This document shows positions 16,957 through 26,707 of a stretch of DNA of 64,000 bases, one piece after another. The first letter of the stretch is position 1; the number at the start of each line of letters is the position of its first letter. Below the pieces are notes generated by a model that was given only the letters and a program-made list of their open reading frames with translations, did not search any database and had not been told where the DNA came from. Location of the stretch: NCBI GenBank assembly GCA_027622975.1, contig JAQBVN010000008.1, positions 31,816 through 95,815 on the forward strand, given 5' to 3'. A program made the position numbers and the translations under genes. The stretch comes from Bacteroidota bacterium. GTDB taxonomy: Bacteria > Bacteroidota > Bacteroidia > Flavobacteriales_D > Sanyastnellaceae.

Positions 16957-17493
16957 GTGTTGAATTCTGCCCATCACAGATTGCGCGCCATGGAGCCTCA
17001 AGACTTGGAGTTGCTCTTCGACTGGGAAAATGACAGTGCGCACTGGTGGATGGGGGCGACCAACCTCCCCATCAGCCGCGAAGCCATGCGCAATTTCATC
17101 GCTGGGAATCACGACGTGTATCGCGATCGTCAGCTTCGTTGGATGCTGGATGCCCAGGTGGACGAGGCGTGGCAAACCATCGGGGCCCTCGACCTTTACG
17201 ATGTGGATCCCAGGCACTTGAGGGCAGGCACCGCCATTCACATCGTAGAGCCCGCACGCCGTCAAGGTCATGGATTGGAAGGCCTGCGTTTGTTGAAGGC
17301 TTATGCCCACCATCACTTGGGCCTCCGACAAGTCTATGCCGAAATCCCGAGCGGCCATGTTGCCTCCGAGGCTCTGTTTGGTGCTGCCGGTTTTGAAATG
17401 TCTGGCATGATGGCCTCGTGGATTCGATCACCTCATGGGTGGAAGGATGTTTCCGTTTGGCAATGTTTGTTTGACAAACCCTGCGACCCATGA
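16957..17493 (+). CDS. GNAT family N-acetyltransferase
   Basis: 178 aa. HRLRAMEPQDLELLFDWEND at the N-terminus and the acetyl-CoA loop region IVEPARRQGHGLEGLRLLKAYAHHHLGL are typical of the RimJ/SpeG-like GNAT branch, as is the later ASEALFGAAGFEMSG. The conserved strand before MEPQD argues for an upstream start, so I take the GTG at 16957 (TTG at 16960 is the alternative) rather than the ATG at 16990. The acceptor substrate is unknown. Its stop overlaps the mltG start by 4 nt (ATGA), so it leads a three-gene operon with mltG and the DUF5916 gene. Confidence 0.8.
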   Translation: MLNSAHHRLRAMEPQDLELLFDWENDSAHWWMGATNLPISREAMRNFIAGNHDVYRDRQLRWMLDAQVDEAWQTIGALDLYDVDPRHLRAGTAIHIVEPARRQGHGLEGLRLLKAYAHHHLGLRQVYAEIPSGHVASEALFGAAGFEMSGMMASWIRSPHGWKDVSVWQCLFDKPCDP

Positions 17494-18503
17494 CACGAAA
17501 ACGTCGTGCCTCGCTTTCCACATGGATCGTGGGAATCTTGGGATGCATGGTCCTGGTTGGAACCTGCGCTTGGTGGGGTTACAACCGATGCTTCTCGACC
17601 CCTTGGTTGTCGTCACCGACTTGTGTGGACATCTCACCCCACACCGCAGCCCCTGAGCGTCTTCAAATCGTCATGACTCAACTCGAAGCAGTGGACCATG
17701 CATCGATGCTGCATACGTACCTCTCTGTGCGGGGTTGGCAGGACCGTCTCAAGGTCGGTCGTTACTGCCTTCATCCCGACGAGTCCATCGCAACAAGCGC
17801 CGCGAGAATGGTCTCGGGAGACCGAGAAGTGGTACGCGTGGTTGTGAGATCTGGACGTGATTTGGGACCCATTGCAGGCACCATGACACGGCGCTTGTTT
17901 GCCGACAGCATCGCGATGATGGAGGTGCTAGGGCGCGACAGCATGTTGTGGCGCATTCTTCCCAATACCTACGAATTGTGGTGGGAAACCGATGAAACTG
18001 GCTTGGCACAACGTTTAATCCGGGAACATGACACATGGTGGACCGAAGAGCGACTGGCAAGGGCCAGGGCCTTGGGACTGACCCCGCGAGAAGCCACCAT
18101 TCTAGCCTCCATCGTCCAAGCTGAAACTGCCGCCTTGTCTGAAGCGCCCATGGTCGCTGGCCTCTACCTCAACCGTCTGAGGATTGGCATGGCCTTGCAG
18201 GCCGATCCAACCTTGATTTTTGCGCTGAATGATCCGAGCATTCGCCGCGTCCTGGACGTCCACAAAGAAGTGGACTCTCCCTACAACACCTACAAGAATG
18301 CAGGCCTCCCTCCCGGACCGATTCGGGTTGTTGACCCCCGATACATCCAGAGTGTGTTGCATCCCGCCGAGCATGACCACCTGTACATGTGTGCCGAGCC
18401 CGGTGGTGAAGGAACCCACCGTTTTGCAACCACCTACCGAGAACATCTCCGCAATGCCCGGGCGTACCAACGGTGGCTGAATCAACAACGCATCTTTCGA
18501 TGA
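17490..18503 (+). CDS. mltG: Endolytic murein transglycosylase MltG (YceG-like)
   Basis: 337 aa inner-membrane enzyme that cleaves nascent glycan strands. A single N-terminal membrane anchor (WIVGILGCMVLVGTCAWWG) is followed by the YceG domain. The conserved core is ILASIVQAETAALSEAPMVAGLYLNRLRIGMALQADPTL, with the catalytic Glu about E212. The C-terminus has SPYNTYKNAGLPPGPI and HLYMCAEPGGEGTHRFATTYREH. The start is fixed by the ATGA overlap with the GNAT gene, and the stop overlaps the next gene in the same way. Confidence 0.93.
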   Translation: MTRKRRASLSTWIVGILGCMVLVGTCAWWGYNRCFSTPWLSSPTCVDISPHTAAPERLQIVMTQLEAVDHASMLHTYLSVRGWQDRLKVGRYCLHPDESIATSAARMVSGDREVVRVVVRSGRDLGPIAGTMTRRLFADSIAMMEVLGRDSMLWRILPNTYELWWETDETGLAQRLIREHDTWWTEERLARARALGLTPREATILASIVQAETAALSEAPMVAGLYLNRLRIGMALQADPTLIFALNDPSIRRVLDVHKEVDSPYNTYKNAGLPPGPIRVVDPRYIQSVLHPAEHDHLYMCAEPGGEGTHRFATTYREHLRNARAYQRWLNQQRIFR

Positions 18504-20929
18504 GGAAGGGCATTTCTGGCATTTGTCGAGGCCTCATGGCCTTGGGTGCTTTGTCAGCATGGTGTTTGGACGACCTTCAGGCCCAAACGCCCTACAATTT
18601 GCGCAACCAAGAGGCCACTGCCTACCGGCTTCAATCGCCTCCCACCCGTGATGGATTCTTGGACGAAGAGGTATGGCGGACTCACCCCGGAGCGACTCAT
18701 TTCACCCAAAACTCCCCTTTTCCCAACACCGCACCTCACCACAAGACCACGTTCTGGGTTGCCTATGACGACCACAACCTCTATGTGGCTGCCTTCATGG
18801 AGGACAATGCCCCTGATTCTATTTTACAACAGCTCAGCGAGCGCGACTTCATTGAGAATTCAGATGAATTCGGGTTTTGGGTAAGCCCTTACAACGATGG
18901 CATCAACGCGGTGGGATTTGTCACCACCCCTCGCGGGCTGATGTCGGATTTCATCCTGACCGCCAATGGCGATGACCCTGCTTGGAATGGTGTCTGGGAG
19001 GCCAAAAGCGCCATCCATGCCGGTGGATGGTCCACAGAGATTCGAATCCCTTGGAGTCAATTTCGGATGCCCAAACGGGAAAGCAACGAGACCCAAACAT
19101 GGGGGATGAACGCATGGCGGATTGTGCGTCGGACACGTGAAGAATCTGTTTGGAATGCGCTTGACCCCACCCAAGATGGATGGGTGAACCAAGGCGGGGT
19201 GCTGCGAGGCATTCAAGGCGTCAACACCCCTCCTCGCGTCGCGGTCTTTCCCTACCTAAGCACCTACGCGCAGACGGCATTGGATGACAATGGAACGCGG
19301 CAATGGGCGCTTCCATTCAATGGTGGTCTCGACGCCAAGGTCGGCCTTGGAGACGCCTTCACTGTGGACATGACGTTGGTGCCCGATTTTGGCCAAGTGG
19401 TGGCGGACAACCTCGTGCTCAACTTGAGTCCCTATGAGGTGCGTTTTGACGAAAACCGCCCTTTCTTCTTAGAAGGGACTGACCTGTTCAACAAGGGCGG
19501 GCTCTTCTACAGCCGACGCGTAGGATCCGAGGGTCAACTGTTCAATGCCACCAAGTTCAGCGGAAGAACATCTTCGAGCACGGGGCTGGGCGTGTTTCAA
19601 GCCTTGGCAAGAGATTCCACCTTGGAGGGCGAAGGACTTACGTCTTACACCGTGGCTGTTGTAGACCAAAACCTCCCCAACAATGGATACATCACGGCCT
19701 TGAGCACTGCCACGGTCCGGACCGGTTCGCGTCGCGATGCCTATGTCCAAGGCGCCGAGTTCAATGTCCGCAACAAAGCGAACAGCCTCATGGTGGGCGG
19801 GAGTGCTGCTGTGAACACCATGGAACAAGGGGACACACTCAGCCATGAGGAGGGACACAAGTGGTCCCTCATGGCTGCACGAACCTCCGGCAATTTCAGA
19901 TGGAATTTGGGGCATTACAGAGAATCGGAATCGTTCAACCCCAACGACCTTGGATACCTCGCAGCTCCCAATGAAGTCGTGTCTTTTGGCGGTTTGGAAT
20001 ATGCCCTGTATCAACCCTTCGGCGGGTTCAACCGCATGTGGTGGGAAGTCAACACTGAACACACCCAGCTGTTCGAACCTCGCGCTTTCAGCAATTGGAC
20101 CATGCAAAGTGAATGGGGGGCAATCACCCGGCGTTTCTGGTTCAACAAATTGACTTTGGAATGGCAACCGCGTCAAGGCCAGGATTTCTTTGCCTCCCGC
20201 ATCGATGGCATCCCTTGGACCACACCGTCATCGGGGGGAATCGGTGCTGTGACCTCCACCGACTACCGAAAGGCCATCGCCCTCGATGCGTTTGTGAAGC
20301 GCGTTTGGCGCCCAAACCACCCGGATTGGCAGGAATTCTATGTTCGCGTGGCGCCTCGCTTTCGGTTTTCCGACCACTTCAGTGCCAACTACGTGTGGAG
20401 CTGGCAAGTGCGAAAAAACGAACAAGGCTGGGCAGATCTTTTCGAGGACGACATCTGGGGTGGTCCCGTGAGTTTGTTTGGACAACGAGAAAACACGAGT
20501 CACACCCACGTGCTTTCAGCATCTTACCTGTTCAATCCGCGGCTGAGTCTTTCGGCCCGCATTCGCCACTACTGGAGTGTTGTCGACTACCACAACTTCT
20601 TTGAACTGCAAAGCGATGGGAGTTTGGTCCAAACACCTTGGGCAGACACCTTCATGAATGCTGATGGCATCACCTCACCGCAGGACGTCAATTACAACGC
20701 ATGGAGCGTGGACTGGGTGTGTCGGTGGATTTTTTCGCCAGGCAGCGAAATGAACGTCGTGTGGAAGAACACCCTGAACAGCAGAGGCAACGTGCTCGCC
20801 TCTTCTTATGCTGACAATTGGGAATTGATGCTGCAAGAAGGGTTCGTCAACTCACTGTCTATGAGGGTATTATACTACCTTGATTACAGCATGATTGACC
20901 CCAAAAGAGCCCCCACCAACCGGCAATGA
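18500..20929 (+). CDS. DUF5916 domain outer-membrane protein with CBM9-like N-terminal domain
   Basis: 809 aa. A signal peptide (GLMALGALSAWCLDDLQAQ) leads into a DOMON/CBM9-like sandwich (about 45-210; DGFLDEEVWRTHPGATHFTQNSPFPN, WVAYDDHNLYVAAFMEDN). A DUF5916 region with a predicted beta-rich barrel follows (VDMTLVPDFGQVVADNLVLNLSPYEVRFDENRPFFLEG is the family hallmark). The function is unknown. Such proteins are common in Bacteroidota and are thought to sit in the outer membrane. The start is the ATG overlapping the mltG stop (ATGA). The operon with a peptidoglycan enzyme suggests, but does not prove, an envelope role. Confidence 0.85.
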   Translation: MRKGISGICRGLMALGALSAWCLDDLQAQTPYNLRNQEATAYRLQSPPTRDGFLDEEVWRTHPGATHFTQNSPFPNTAPHHKTTFWVAYDDHNLYVAAFMEDNAPDSILQQLSERDFIENSDEFGFWVSPYNDGINAVGFVTTPRGLMSDFILTANGDDPAWNGVWEAKSAIHAGGWSTEIRIPWSQFRMPKRESNETQTWGMNAWRIVRRTREESVWNALDPTQDGWVNQGGVLRGIQGVNTPPRVAVFPYLSTYAQTALDDNGTRQWALPFNGGLDAKVGLGDAFTVDMTLVPDFGQVVADNLVLNLSPYEVRFDENRPFFLEGTDLFNKGGLFYSRRVGSEGQLFNATKFSGRTSSSTGLGVFQALARDSTLEGEGLTSYTVAVVDQNLPNNGYITALSTATVRTGSRRDAYVQGAEFNVRNKANSLMVGGSAAVNTMEQGDTLSHEEGHKWSLMAARTSGNFRWNLGHYRESESFNPNDLGYLAAPNEVVSFGGLEYALYQPFGGFNRMWWEVNTEHTQLFEPRAFSNWTMQSEWGAITRRFWFNKLTLEWQPRQGQDFFASRIDGIPWTTPSSGGIGAVTSTDYRKAIALDAFVKRVWRPNHPDWQEFYVRVAPRFRFSDHFSANYVWSWQVRKNEQGWADLFEDDIWGGPVSLFGQRENTSHTHVLSASYLFNPRLSLSARIRHYWSVVDYHNFFELQSDGSLVQTPWADTFMNADGITSPQDVNYNAWSVDWVCRWIFSPGSEMNVVWKNTLNSRGNVLASSYADNWELMLQEGFVNSLSMRVLYYLDYSMIDPKRAPTNRQ

Positions 20930-20957
20930 CCAATCGTTGACGAGGCTGTTGATGGGC

Positions 20958-22823
20958 TCAAGGGCGCCATTGCAACGATCCATTCCATGAGGTTTGGTTG
21001 CCCACGGAATCTGTCACTCGAAGGGACACCGGCACGGAAATGCCGGTGGGATGCACGCCGTCCGAAGCTTGGTAAGTCACCATGTGGCGCTTAGGATCCC
21101 ACACCACCCGAGCCCATTTCCCATCAATGCGCAAATCCAAATCATCGACACCCGAAAGCGCATCATCCACCCACCACACAGCATCCCCATTCCCCACCAA
21201 GGGTGATCCACTGTGATAAGGCTTTACTTCGGGCCGGAGGGTGTCACGCTGAACGTGCCAATGACCACCTTCACTCAAAGTCCCGTGCAAGAGTCCCCTC
21301 TCAAACGAAGCGATTTCAACCTCGGTGGGTTCCCCAGCCTGGTTTGTTTGAACGAACACCCATCGATCCGTGGGCCACGATTCAGCTGGCACGCTGCCGT
21401 GGAATGTCGAAAGGGTCTCGACGCGGACTGGCAACCGCCAAGAAACCCCCATGCCTTTGCGATACGGAACCGTGGTGGGTTCGAGGTGGAGCGACATTCC
21501 ATCCAAAGCCATGTCGCAACTGACTTGCTCCGGCTCGTAAAACACGTTGGCAGGCCAAGTCACCTTGGCATGGGCTCCACTGGCGGACTCCACCTCCACC
21601 CCGCCCGATTCTTGGGGAGTGGCCAGCACCCCAGAGGGTCGGAGCAAGGAATCACCGGTCCATACACGTCCCTTCAACTTCCACACAGCCAACGACGCAT
21701 TGCCTGCCGCATCGGTCACCTCAACTCTGACCAAGGCACACTGCCCCTCTTTGAGGTGAATCCATCCATCCGAAGGTGCTGTTTGATAAATGGGCAACGC
21801 ATTGGTTGACAGGCGATGCAAGCGGTGAACTTGCCTCTTGGTTTCTGCCCACACAGGATACAAGGTGTGGGCATTCATGTCTTTGTTGACCCCAAAATCC
21901 AACGATTCCAGTTCGAATTCGTGGGTGGATACGACACGGCCATCTACTTCAATTTGGCTGGAAAGTGTGCGGATGCCGCACACATTGTTTGCCCCATTCA
22001 ACAAGTCATATGCCTCCACAGATGCCCTCCACGTCAAAGGCACTTCTACTGTATCCGCCATCGGGTCGATTCTGTCGCGCTGCCCCCTGAATCCTTCGAT
22101 CCAGAGGCCTCCGAGCACCGGGGGCCTTGAGTCCTCCTTCACAATCCAGCCATCGAGGGGGTTCAAAGGGTGCTGGGTGTTCGTTGAACGAATTTCAAAA
22201 TGCAAGTGGGGTCCCCCACTCCCGCCCGTGTTTCCACTCCAACCCAAGGTGTCACCTGCCTGAAAACACAGTGAGTCCAAAGGCATGGGGTTGGCATCCA
22301 AACCCAAGGTTCGTCCCTTGTAGGTTCGAGCCACAGCCCACGTTTGCACTGCGGATTCGAAGGATTGGAGATGGGCGTAAACCGTGGTCACTCCGTCGGG
22401 TCCTTCAAGGTACAGGGCATTCCCGTAGCCCCAAGGGGACATCTTGACACGACCCACACATCCAGCGGTTGCGGCGAGCACAGGCAACCCTTCGCGTCCC
22501 TCTGTTTTCAGGTCAACCCCCGTGTGAAAATGATTGCCACGCAATTCTCCAAAATTCCCACTCAAGTACAAGGGAATGTCGAGTGGATTCACCCATTCAT
22601 GCTTCGCTTTGAACGAGACCGGGTCGAGGGTTTGTCCTCTGAGCATTCCCGAGACCAAGGCCATTCCTAGACAGAGCAACAAGCGGGACCGAACTCGGAA
22701 AACCAGACAAGGATGGTGGGCCAAACCCAAGGCGAACACCCTGGCATCGCACCCACAAAATCCCTTGTTAAGTGGCCCCCACAACGAGGGATTGAAACGC
22801 GCGTGTGCCTGTTCATGAAGCAT
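20958..22823 (-). CDS. Secreted M23 family metallopeptidase (LytM-type)
   Basis: 621 aa. A LytM/peptidase M23 domain lies at about 85-225. Its zinc and catalytic residues are visible: H100 and D104 in GNHFHTGVDLK, and H206-L-H208 in GPHLHFEIRS. YGNALYLEGPDGVTTVYAHLQS follows the fold. The C-terminal two-thirds is beta-rich, with no recognised family. M23 enzymes cut peptide cross-links in peptidoglycan. The start is uncertain: the ATG at 22823 gives an odd 40-residue extension before the hydrophobic signal (LLLCLGMALVSGM), while a GTG at 22739 gives a shorter one. A TAGTTTTA box 7 nt before 22823 favours the longer form. It converges with the DUF5916 gene 28 bp away. Confidence 0.85.
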   Translation of the reverse strand: MLHEQAHARFNPSLWGPLNKGFCGCDARVFALGLAHHPCLVFRVRSRLLLCLGMALVSGMLRGQTLDPVSFKAKHEWVNPLDIPLYLSGNFGELRGNHFHTGVDLKTEGREGLPVLAATAGCVGRVKMSPWGYGNALYLEGPDGVTTVYAHLQSFESAVQTWAVARTYKGRTLGLDANPMPLDSLCFQAGDTLGWSGNTGGSGGPHLHFEIRSTNTQHPLNPLDGWIVKEDSRPPVLGGLWIEGFRGQRDRIDPMADTVEVPLTWRASVEAYDLLNGANNVCGIRTLSSQIEVDGRVVSTHEFELESLDFGVNKDMNAHTLYPVWAETKRQVHRLHRLSTNALPIYQTAPSDGWIHLKEGQCALVRVEVTDAAGNASLAVWKLKGRVWTGDSLLRPSGVLATPQESGGVEVESASGAHAKVTWPANVFYEPEQVSCDMALDGMSLHLEPTTVPYRKGMGVSWRLPVRVETLSTFHGSVPAESWPTDRWVFVQTNQAGEPTEVEIASFERGLLHGTLSEGGHWHVQRDTLRPEVKPYHSGSPLVGNGDAVWWVDDALSGVDDLDLRIDGKWARVVWDPKRHMVTYQASDGVHPTGISVPVSLRVTDSVGNQTSWNGSLQWRP

Positions 22824-22872
22824 GGTGTAAAACTACACGTTGGTGTCCCCCTCACACTTCTTGGCAATGCCC

Positions 22873-22880
22873 TACTTTTG
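22873..22880 (+). promoter_or_regulatory. -7 promoter element TACTTTTG for the zapA-rny operon
   Basis: TACTTTTG is an exact TAnnTTTG match, 17 nt before the ATG at 22898 and the first box upstream of a four-gene run. A -33 TTTG at the usual spacing is not clear. Confidence 0.45.
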
Positions 22881-22897
22881 TCTACAGCAACGCGTTC

Positions 22898-23161
22898 ATG
22901 ACTAAAGATCAATCCCAACTGACTTCGCTCTTGGAAGCCACCGACGCACTTCTTCAGGCCCACGTGCTCCTGAAAGAAGAACATCGGGTGGTGAAGGAAC
23001 GGCTTGAGGAGGCATTGTCGGCACTGGATGAGCTGAAATCTGAACGGGAAGCGAACAACCCACATTCACCCCCAACGACAGAATCTTCCCCGCTCTCTGC
23101 GGATGAACTGGACGCGTTGGTGGAGGAAATCGATTCTTGCATCGCACTTCTCAATCCTTGA
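22898..23161 (+). CDS. Small coiled-coil protein upstream of zapA
   Basis: 87 aa. The first half is a predicted coiled coil (LLEATDALLQAHVLLKEEHRVVKERLEEALSALDELK), then a Pro/Ser-rich linker and an acidic amphipathic tail (ADELDALVEEIDSCIALLNP). I do not recognise a named family. Its place 11 nt before zapA suggests a division-related partner, in the way short coiled-coil proteins such as ZapB accompany ZapA, but this is inference from context. An upstream in-frame start would overlap the divergent peptidase gene, so the ATG at 22898 after the TACTTTTG box is preferred. Confidence 0.72.
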   Translation: MTKDQSQLTSLLEATDALLQAHVLLKEEHRVVKERLEEALSALDELKSEREANNPHSPPTTESSPLSADELDALVEEIDSCIALLNP

Positions 23162-23172
23162 GAACAGGCACC

Positions 23173-23475
23173 ATGGAAACCCACAACATCCACATCGGCG
23201 GACGAACATACCCCATGACCTTGGAGGTCGATGAGGTGAACAAAGTTCAGGAAGCTGCCAGGCTTGTGGACCGCCACATCGCAACCTTGAAATCGCAATA
23301 TGCCATCAGTGACCGCATCGATTTGATGGCCATGGCTGCACTTCAAATTGCTGCACAAACTGGTTCCAGCCCATCGAAAGTATCTTCTCCGTCATCGGAG
23401 AGCAGCACCTTTGATTGGCCTGTCGACCGCATGGATCAACTCCTTCTCCGCATCCAAGAAGTCCTCGCTCGGTGA
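23173..23475 (+). CDS. zapA: Cell division protein ZapA
   Basis: 100 aa. HNIHIGGRTYPMTLEVDEVNKVQEAARLVDRHIATLKSQYAISDRIDLMAMAALQIAA follows the ZapA pattern: a short beta sheet head, then a long helix for dimerisation. ZapA binds FtsZ and cross-links protofilaments. The start is the ATG immediately before the conserved head. The adjacent rny gene starts 26 nt later; zapA-rny adjacency is common in Bacteroidota. Confidence 0.88.
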   Translation: METHNIHIGGRTYPMTLEVDEVNKVQEAARLVDRHIATLKSQYAISDRIDLMAMAALQIAAQTGSSPSKVSSPSSESSTFDWPVDRMDQLLLRIQEVLAR

Positions 23476-23501
23476 CGGTTCTGTATTGAACCTATCCATC
23501 C

Positions 23502-25034
23502 ATGACACCAATCATTGCCGCAGCCCTGGGAATCGTCCTCGGTTCAGGTCTAGGCTACTTCCTGTTTTTAAAGGTCCTCACAGGCAAAGCGGACAGCATT
23601 GTTCGCGAAGCTGAATTGCGCGGAGAGGCCATCAAAGAGAAAAAAATTCTTCAAGCCAAAGAGAAGTTCATCGAGCTGAAAGAGAAGCAAGCGAACCAGC
23701 GGAAGGATCTCGACCGCAAATTGAATGAACGCGAAGAGCGCATCAAACGAACAGAAAGCAATCTGCAACGATCCATCGATCAAAACAAAAGTGCAGAACG
23801 CAAACTTCAGCAAGACCAAGAAAAAGTCGAACAGCGACTCCAAGTCCTCGAGAAGAAGCAAAAAGAACTCGATGGAGATCAGCAGAAAGCTCTCGAAGTA
23901 CTCGAGAAGTTAAGCGGTATGACCGTGGAAGATGCCAAGACATCCATGGTGGAGCAGGTCAAAGGAGAAGCACGAGCCATGGCTGCCTCTGTGGCCCAAG
24001 AGATCATTGACGAAGCCAAGGAACGCGCCAATGCCGACGCGAAGAAGATTGTGATCCAGACCATTCAAAGGGTTGCCACGGAACACAGCGTCGAAAATTC
24101 GGTTTCGGTTTTCCAAATCAAAAACGACGATGTCAAGGGACGGATCATCGGGCGGGAAGGACGCAACATTCGTGCGCTAGAAGCAGCCACTGGGGTCGAA
24201 TTCATTGTGGACGACACGCCAGAAGCCATCATTCTGTCCTGCTTTGATCCAGTGCGTCGCGAAATTGCCCGTTTGAGCTTGCACCAATTGGTCACAGACG
24301 GCCGAATCCACCCAGCGCGCATTGAGGAAGTGGTGGAGAAAGTGACCAAGAAATTGGAGGAAGAAATTGCGGAAACGGGCAAGCGAACCTTGATTGATTT
24401 GGGCATTCACAACATGAAAAGTGAATTGGTTCGCATGGTGGGTCGGATGAAATACAGGTCCTCTTATGGCCAAAACCTGTTGCAGCACAGCCGAGAGGTT
24501 GCCAACCTTTGTGCATCCATGGCGGCCGAATTGGGCTTGGATGCCAAAGCTGCCAAACGGGCGGGACTTCTTCACGACATCGGCAAGGTGAGCGACGAAG
24601 AAAGTGAATTGCCACACGCACTTCTCGGAATGAAGATCGCCGAGAAGTTTGGTGAACGTGGGGACGTGCTGAATGCCATTGGAGCCCACCATGACGAGAT
24701 TGAAATGACCAGCCTGCTCTCCCCCATCATCCAAGTCTGTGACGCCATCAGTGGCGCACGTCCAGGTGCACGTCGGGAAATGGTGGAAGCGTACATCCAA
24801 CGGCTCCGTGACTTGGAGAATCTGGCCTTGGAATATCCAGGAGTGACCAAATCATTTGCCATCCAAGCAGGCCGTGAATTGCGCGTGCTCGTGGAAAGTG
24901 ACCAGGTCAGTGATGAACAAGCCGATCAGTTGTCGTTTGAAATTAGCCAGCGCATCATGAACGAAATGACCTACCCCGGTCAGGTGAAAATCACCGTGAT
25001 TCGTGAACGTCGCGCGGTGAGCATCGCACGCTGA
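23502..25034 (+). CDS. rny: Ribonuclease Y
   Basis: 510 aa membrane-anchored endoribonuclease that starts mRNA decay. An N-terminal transmembrane helix ([20 protein letters not shown]) leads into a long charged coiled coil (about 25-150). A KH domain follows (about 205-270; [38 protein letters not shown]). The HD domain has the metal-binding pair H358-D359 in AGLLHDIGK and later GAHHDEIE. The C-terminal [21 protein letters not shown] also matches. Length is normal for the family. The stop codon overlaps the next start by one base (TGATG). Confidence 0.96.
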   Translation: MTPIIAAALGIVLGSGLGYFLFLKVLTGKADSIVREAELRGEAIKEKKILQAKEKFIELKEKQANQRKDLDRKLNEREERIKRTESNLQRSIDQNKSAERKLQQDQEKVEQRLQVLEKKQKELDGDQQKALEVLEKLSGMTVEDAKTSMVEQVKGEARAMAASVAQEIIDEAKERANADAKKIVIQTIQRVATEHSVENSVSVFQIKNDDVKGRIIGREGRNIRALEAATGVEFIVDDTPEAIILSCFDPVRREIARLSLHQLVTDGRIHPARIEEVVEKVTKKLEEEIAETGKRTLIDLGIHNMKSELVRMVGRMKYRSSYGQNLLQHSREVANLCASMAAELGLDAKAAKRAGLLHDIGKVSDEESELPHALLGMKIAEKFGERGDVLNAIGAHHDEIEMTSLLSPIIQVCDAISGARPGARREMVEAYIQRLRDLENLALEYPGVTKSFAIQAGRELRVLVESDQVSDEQADQLSFEISQRIMNEMTYPGQVKITVIRERRAVSIAR

Positions 25035-26518
25035 TGACACAGGAGGGATCCACACCCTCCATGGGCGTTTCCCTGAGTTGGCAGACGCTCAATGTGATGC
25101 TGCAAGTGGGGTTGCAGTTGATCTACATGGCCCTGCTGGCACGGTGGATTGCCCCAGAAGACTTTGGCGTGATGGCCATTGCTTTGGTGGTCGTGGGTGT
25201 GGTTGAAATCTTCGCCCAGGTAGGCATTGGCCCATCGATTGTTCAGCAACCCCATCTCACCCCTTCCCACATTGCCACAGCATGGTGGTTCAGTGCCGGT
25301 TTGGGTCTGGTGTTCTTTGCGGGCATGTACCTCGCCGCACCCGCCCTTTCCGCGCATTACGAGACTCCGGCACTATGCCAAGTGCTGCGTTGGATCTCAC
25401 TCAGTTTTGTCATCTCGGGCTTCAGTGTGGTGTCCAGAAGTCTGTTGATCAAACGCATGGATTTTCGCGCGCTCACCGCGTGTGCCTTGGCTGGCATGGT
25501 GGTAGGGAACTTGGGAATTGGATTGTGGATGGCCTCCCAAGGCGCAGGTTTGTGGGCCTATGTCACGGCGCTTCTGGTCCAAAACGGAGTTCTGAGCCTC
25601 GGATATGTGTGGTTTGCCCGAATCCCCCTGCATGCGAGATGGGATGGAGCTGCTTTAGGCTCCCTGTTGACTTATGGTGGCCGTAGCACCGTCTTCAACC
25701 TGCTCACCTATGCCGGGGCGAAAGTGGACATGCTGATGGTGAAGGAATCCCTCGGCTGGCGGGACGTAGGATGGTACGACAGGGCGGTGTATTTGATGGG
25801 GCTCCCGGTCACAGTGCTGGGAAAGCTTGGTGACAGTGTGCTTTTTAGCGGGCTTTCTGCCATGCAAGACAACCGTGACCAACTACGAGCCACATCCCTG
25901 CGTGGTTTGCATTTGATCTCCCTCCTCACCCTTCCGATGACCATTGTGCTTGTGTGGCAGGCCGAGGGAATCACGAGGTTGATCTTGGGGCCCAAGTTTG
26001 ATGGAGCGGCACCCCTAGCCCAAACGCTGTTTCTCGCAGTGGCCCTTCGTGCACTCACCAAATTGGGAGACGCAAACATTCGAGCCTTGGACGGACTTCG
26101 CTGGGGGATCACCATCAAGTTGGTGTTCCTCGGAACCTTGGCGGTCGGGGTTCAATGGGCCCTGACCCGAGGACACGGGTCTCAGGGCGCCGCGTGGGCT
26201 GTCGTCGCGGCATCAGGTGTTCAGTGGCTGCTGACCATGGGATGGATGACCCAAACATTGGGCATCTCATGGCCGGAGTTGTTACGCTTCGTGCGTCCAG
26301 GCATCGGCATGGCGATTGCAGTGGCCATTCCCATGGGGGCTATCCCCTCCTCGGCTTGGTGGGTGTCCACAGCGATTGCGGTGTGTCTGGCCGTGTGTGC
26401 AGCCCTAGTCTTTCCCGGATTGGCCTTGCCCAAGGCCGTGGATCCTCAAGGGACCCTTCGCTCATGGGTTGCAGCGCGCTTGCCCATGCGCGGTTTGCGT
26501 TCGCGTTGGGAGTCATGA
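25034..26518 (+). CDS. Polysaccharide flippase (Wzx/WzxC-like lipopolysaccharide biosynthesis protein)
   Basis: 494 aa integral membrane protein with about 12-14 hydrophobic helices. It belongs to the Polysacc_synt branch of the MOP flippases (LLARWIAPEDFGVMAIALVVVGVVEIFAQVGIGPSIVQ is typical of the WzxC type). Such proteins move lipid-linked oligosaccharides across the inner membrane. The start codon overlaps the rny stop (TGATG), so it is translationally coupled to rny although the functions are unrelated. A 37-bp tandem repeat lies just downstream. Confidence 0.85.
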   Translation: MTQEGSTPSMGVSLSWQTLNVMLQVGLQLIYMALLARWIAPEDFGVMAIALVVVGVVEIFAQVGIGPSIVQQPHLTPSHIATAWWFSAGLGLVFFAGMYLAAPALSAHYETPALCQVLRWISLSFVISGFSVVSRSLLIKRMDFRALTACALAGMVVGNLGIGLWMASQGAGLWAYVTALLVQNGVLSLGYVWFARIPLHARWDGAALGSLLTYGGRSTVFNLLTYAGAKVDMLMVKESLGWRDVGWYDRAVYLMGLPVTVLGKLGDSVLFSGLSAMQDNRDQLRATSLRGLHLISLLTLPMTIVLVWQAEGITRLILGPKFDGAAPLAQTLFLAVALRALTKLGDANIRALDGLRWGITIKLVFLGTLAVGVQWALTRGHGSQGAAWAVVAASGVQWLLTMGWMTQTLGISWPELLRFVRPGIGMAIAVAIPMGAIPSSAWWVSTAIAVCLAVCAALVFPGLALPKAVDPQGTLRSWVAARLPMRGLRSRWES

Positions 26519-26523
26519 CGCGG

Positions 26524-26634
26524 CCCGAGGGTCGTGACGCACCCCAAGGGTCATCCAAGACCCGAGGGTCGTGACGCACCCCAAGGGTCACCCAAGACCC
26601 GAGGGTCGTGACGCACCCCAAGGGTCACCCAAGG
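26524..26634. repeat. Three tandem copies of a 37-bp unit
   Basis: Units at 26524-26560, 26561-26597 and 26598-26634 begin CCCGAGGGTCGTGACGCACC and differ by only one or two bases. They occupy most of the 189-bp gap between the flippase and glutathione peroxidase genes. Within each unit GGGTC occurs twice. There are no spacers, so this is not a CRISPR. Confidence 0.9.
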
Positions 26635-26707
26635 CCCGGGGTTGGAAGAACCGCGCGGGTAACGAACAGGTGATGAACAATTGAGGCTATCCAAGGGTTT
26701 TCGACAC

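Noticed and set aside
26524..26634. CRISPR-like array or insertion-sequence end
   Set aside because: Tandem units without spacers, no inverted ends, no transposase.
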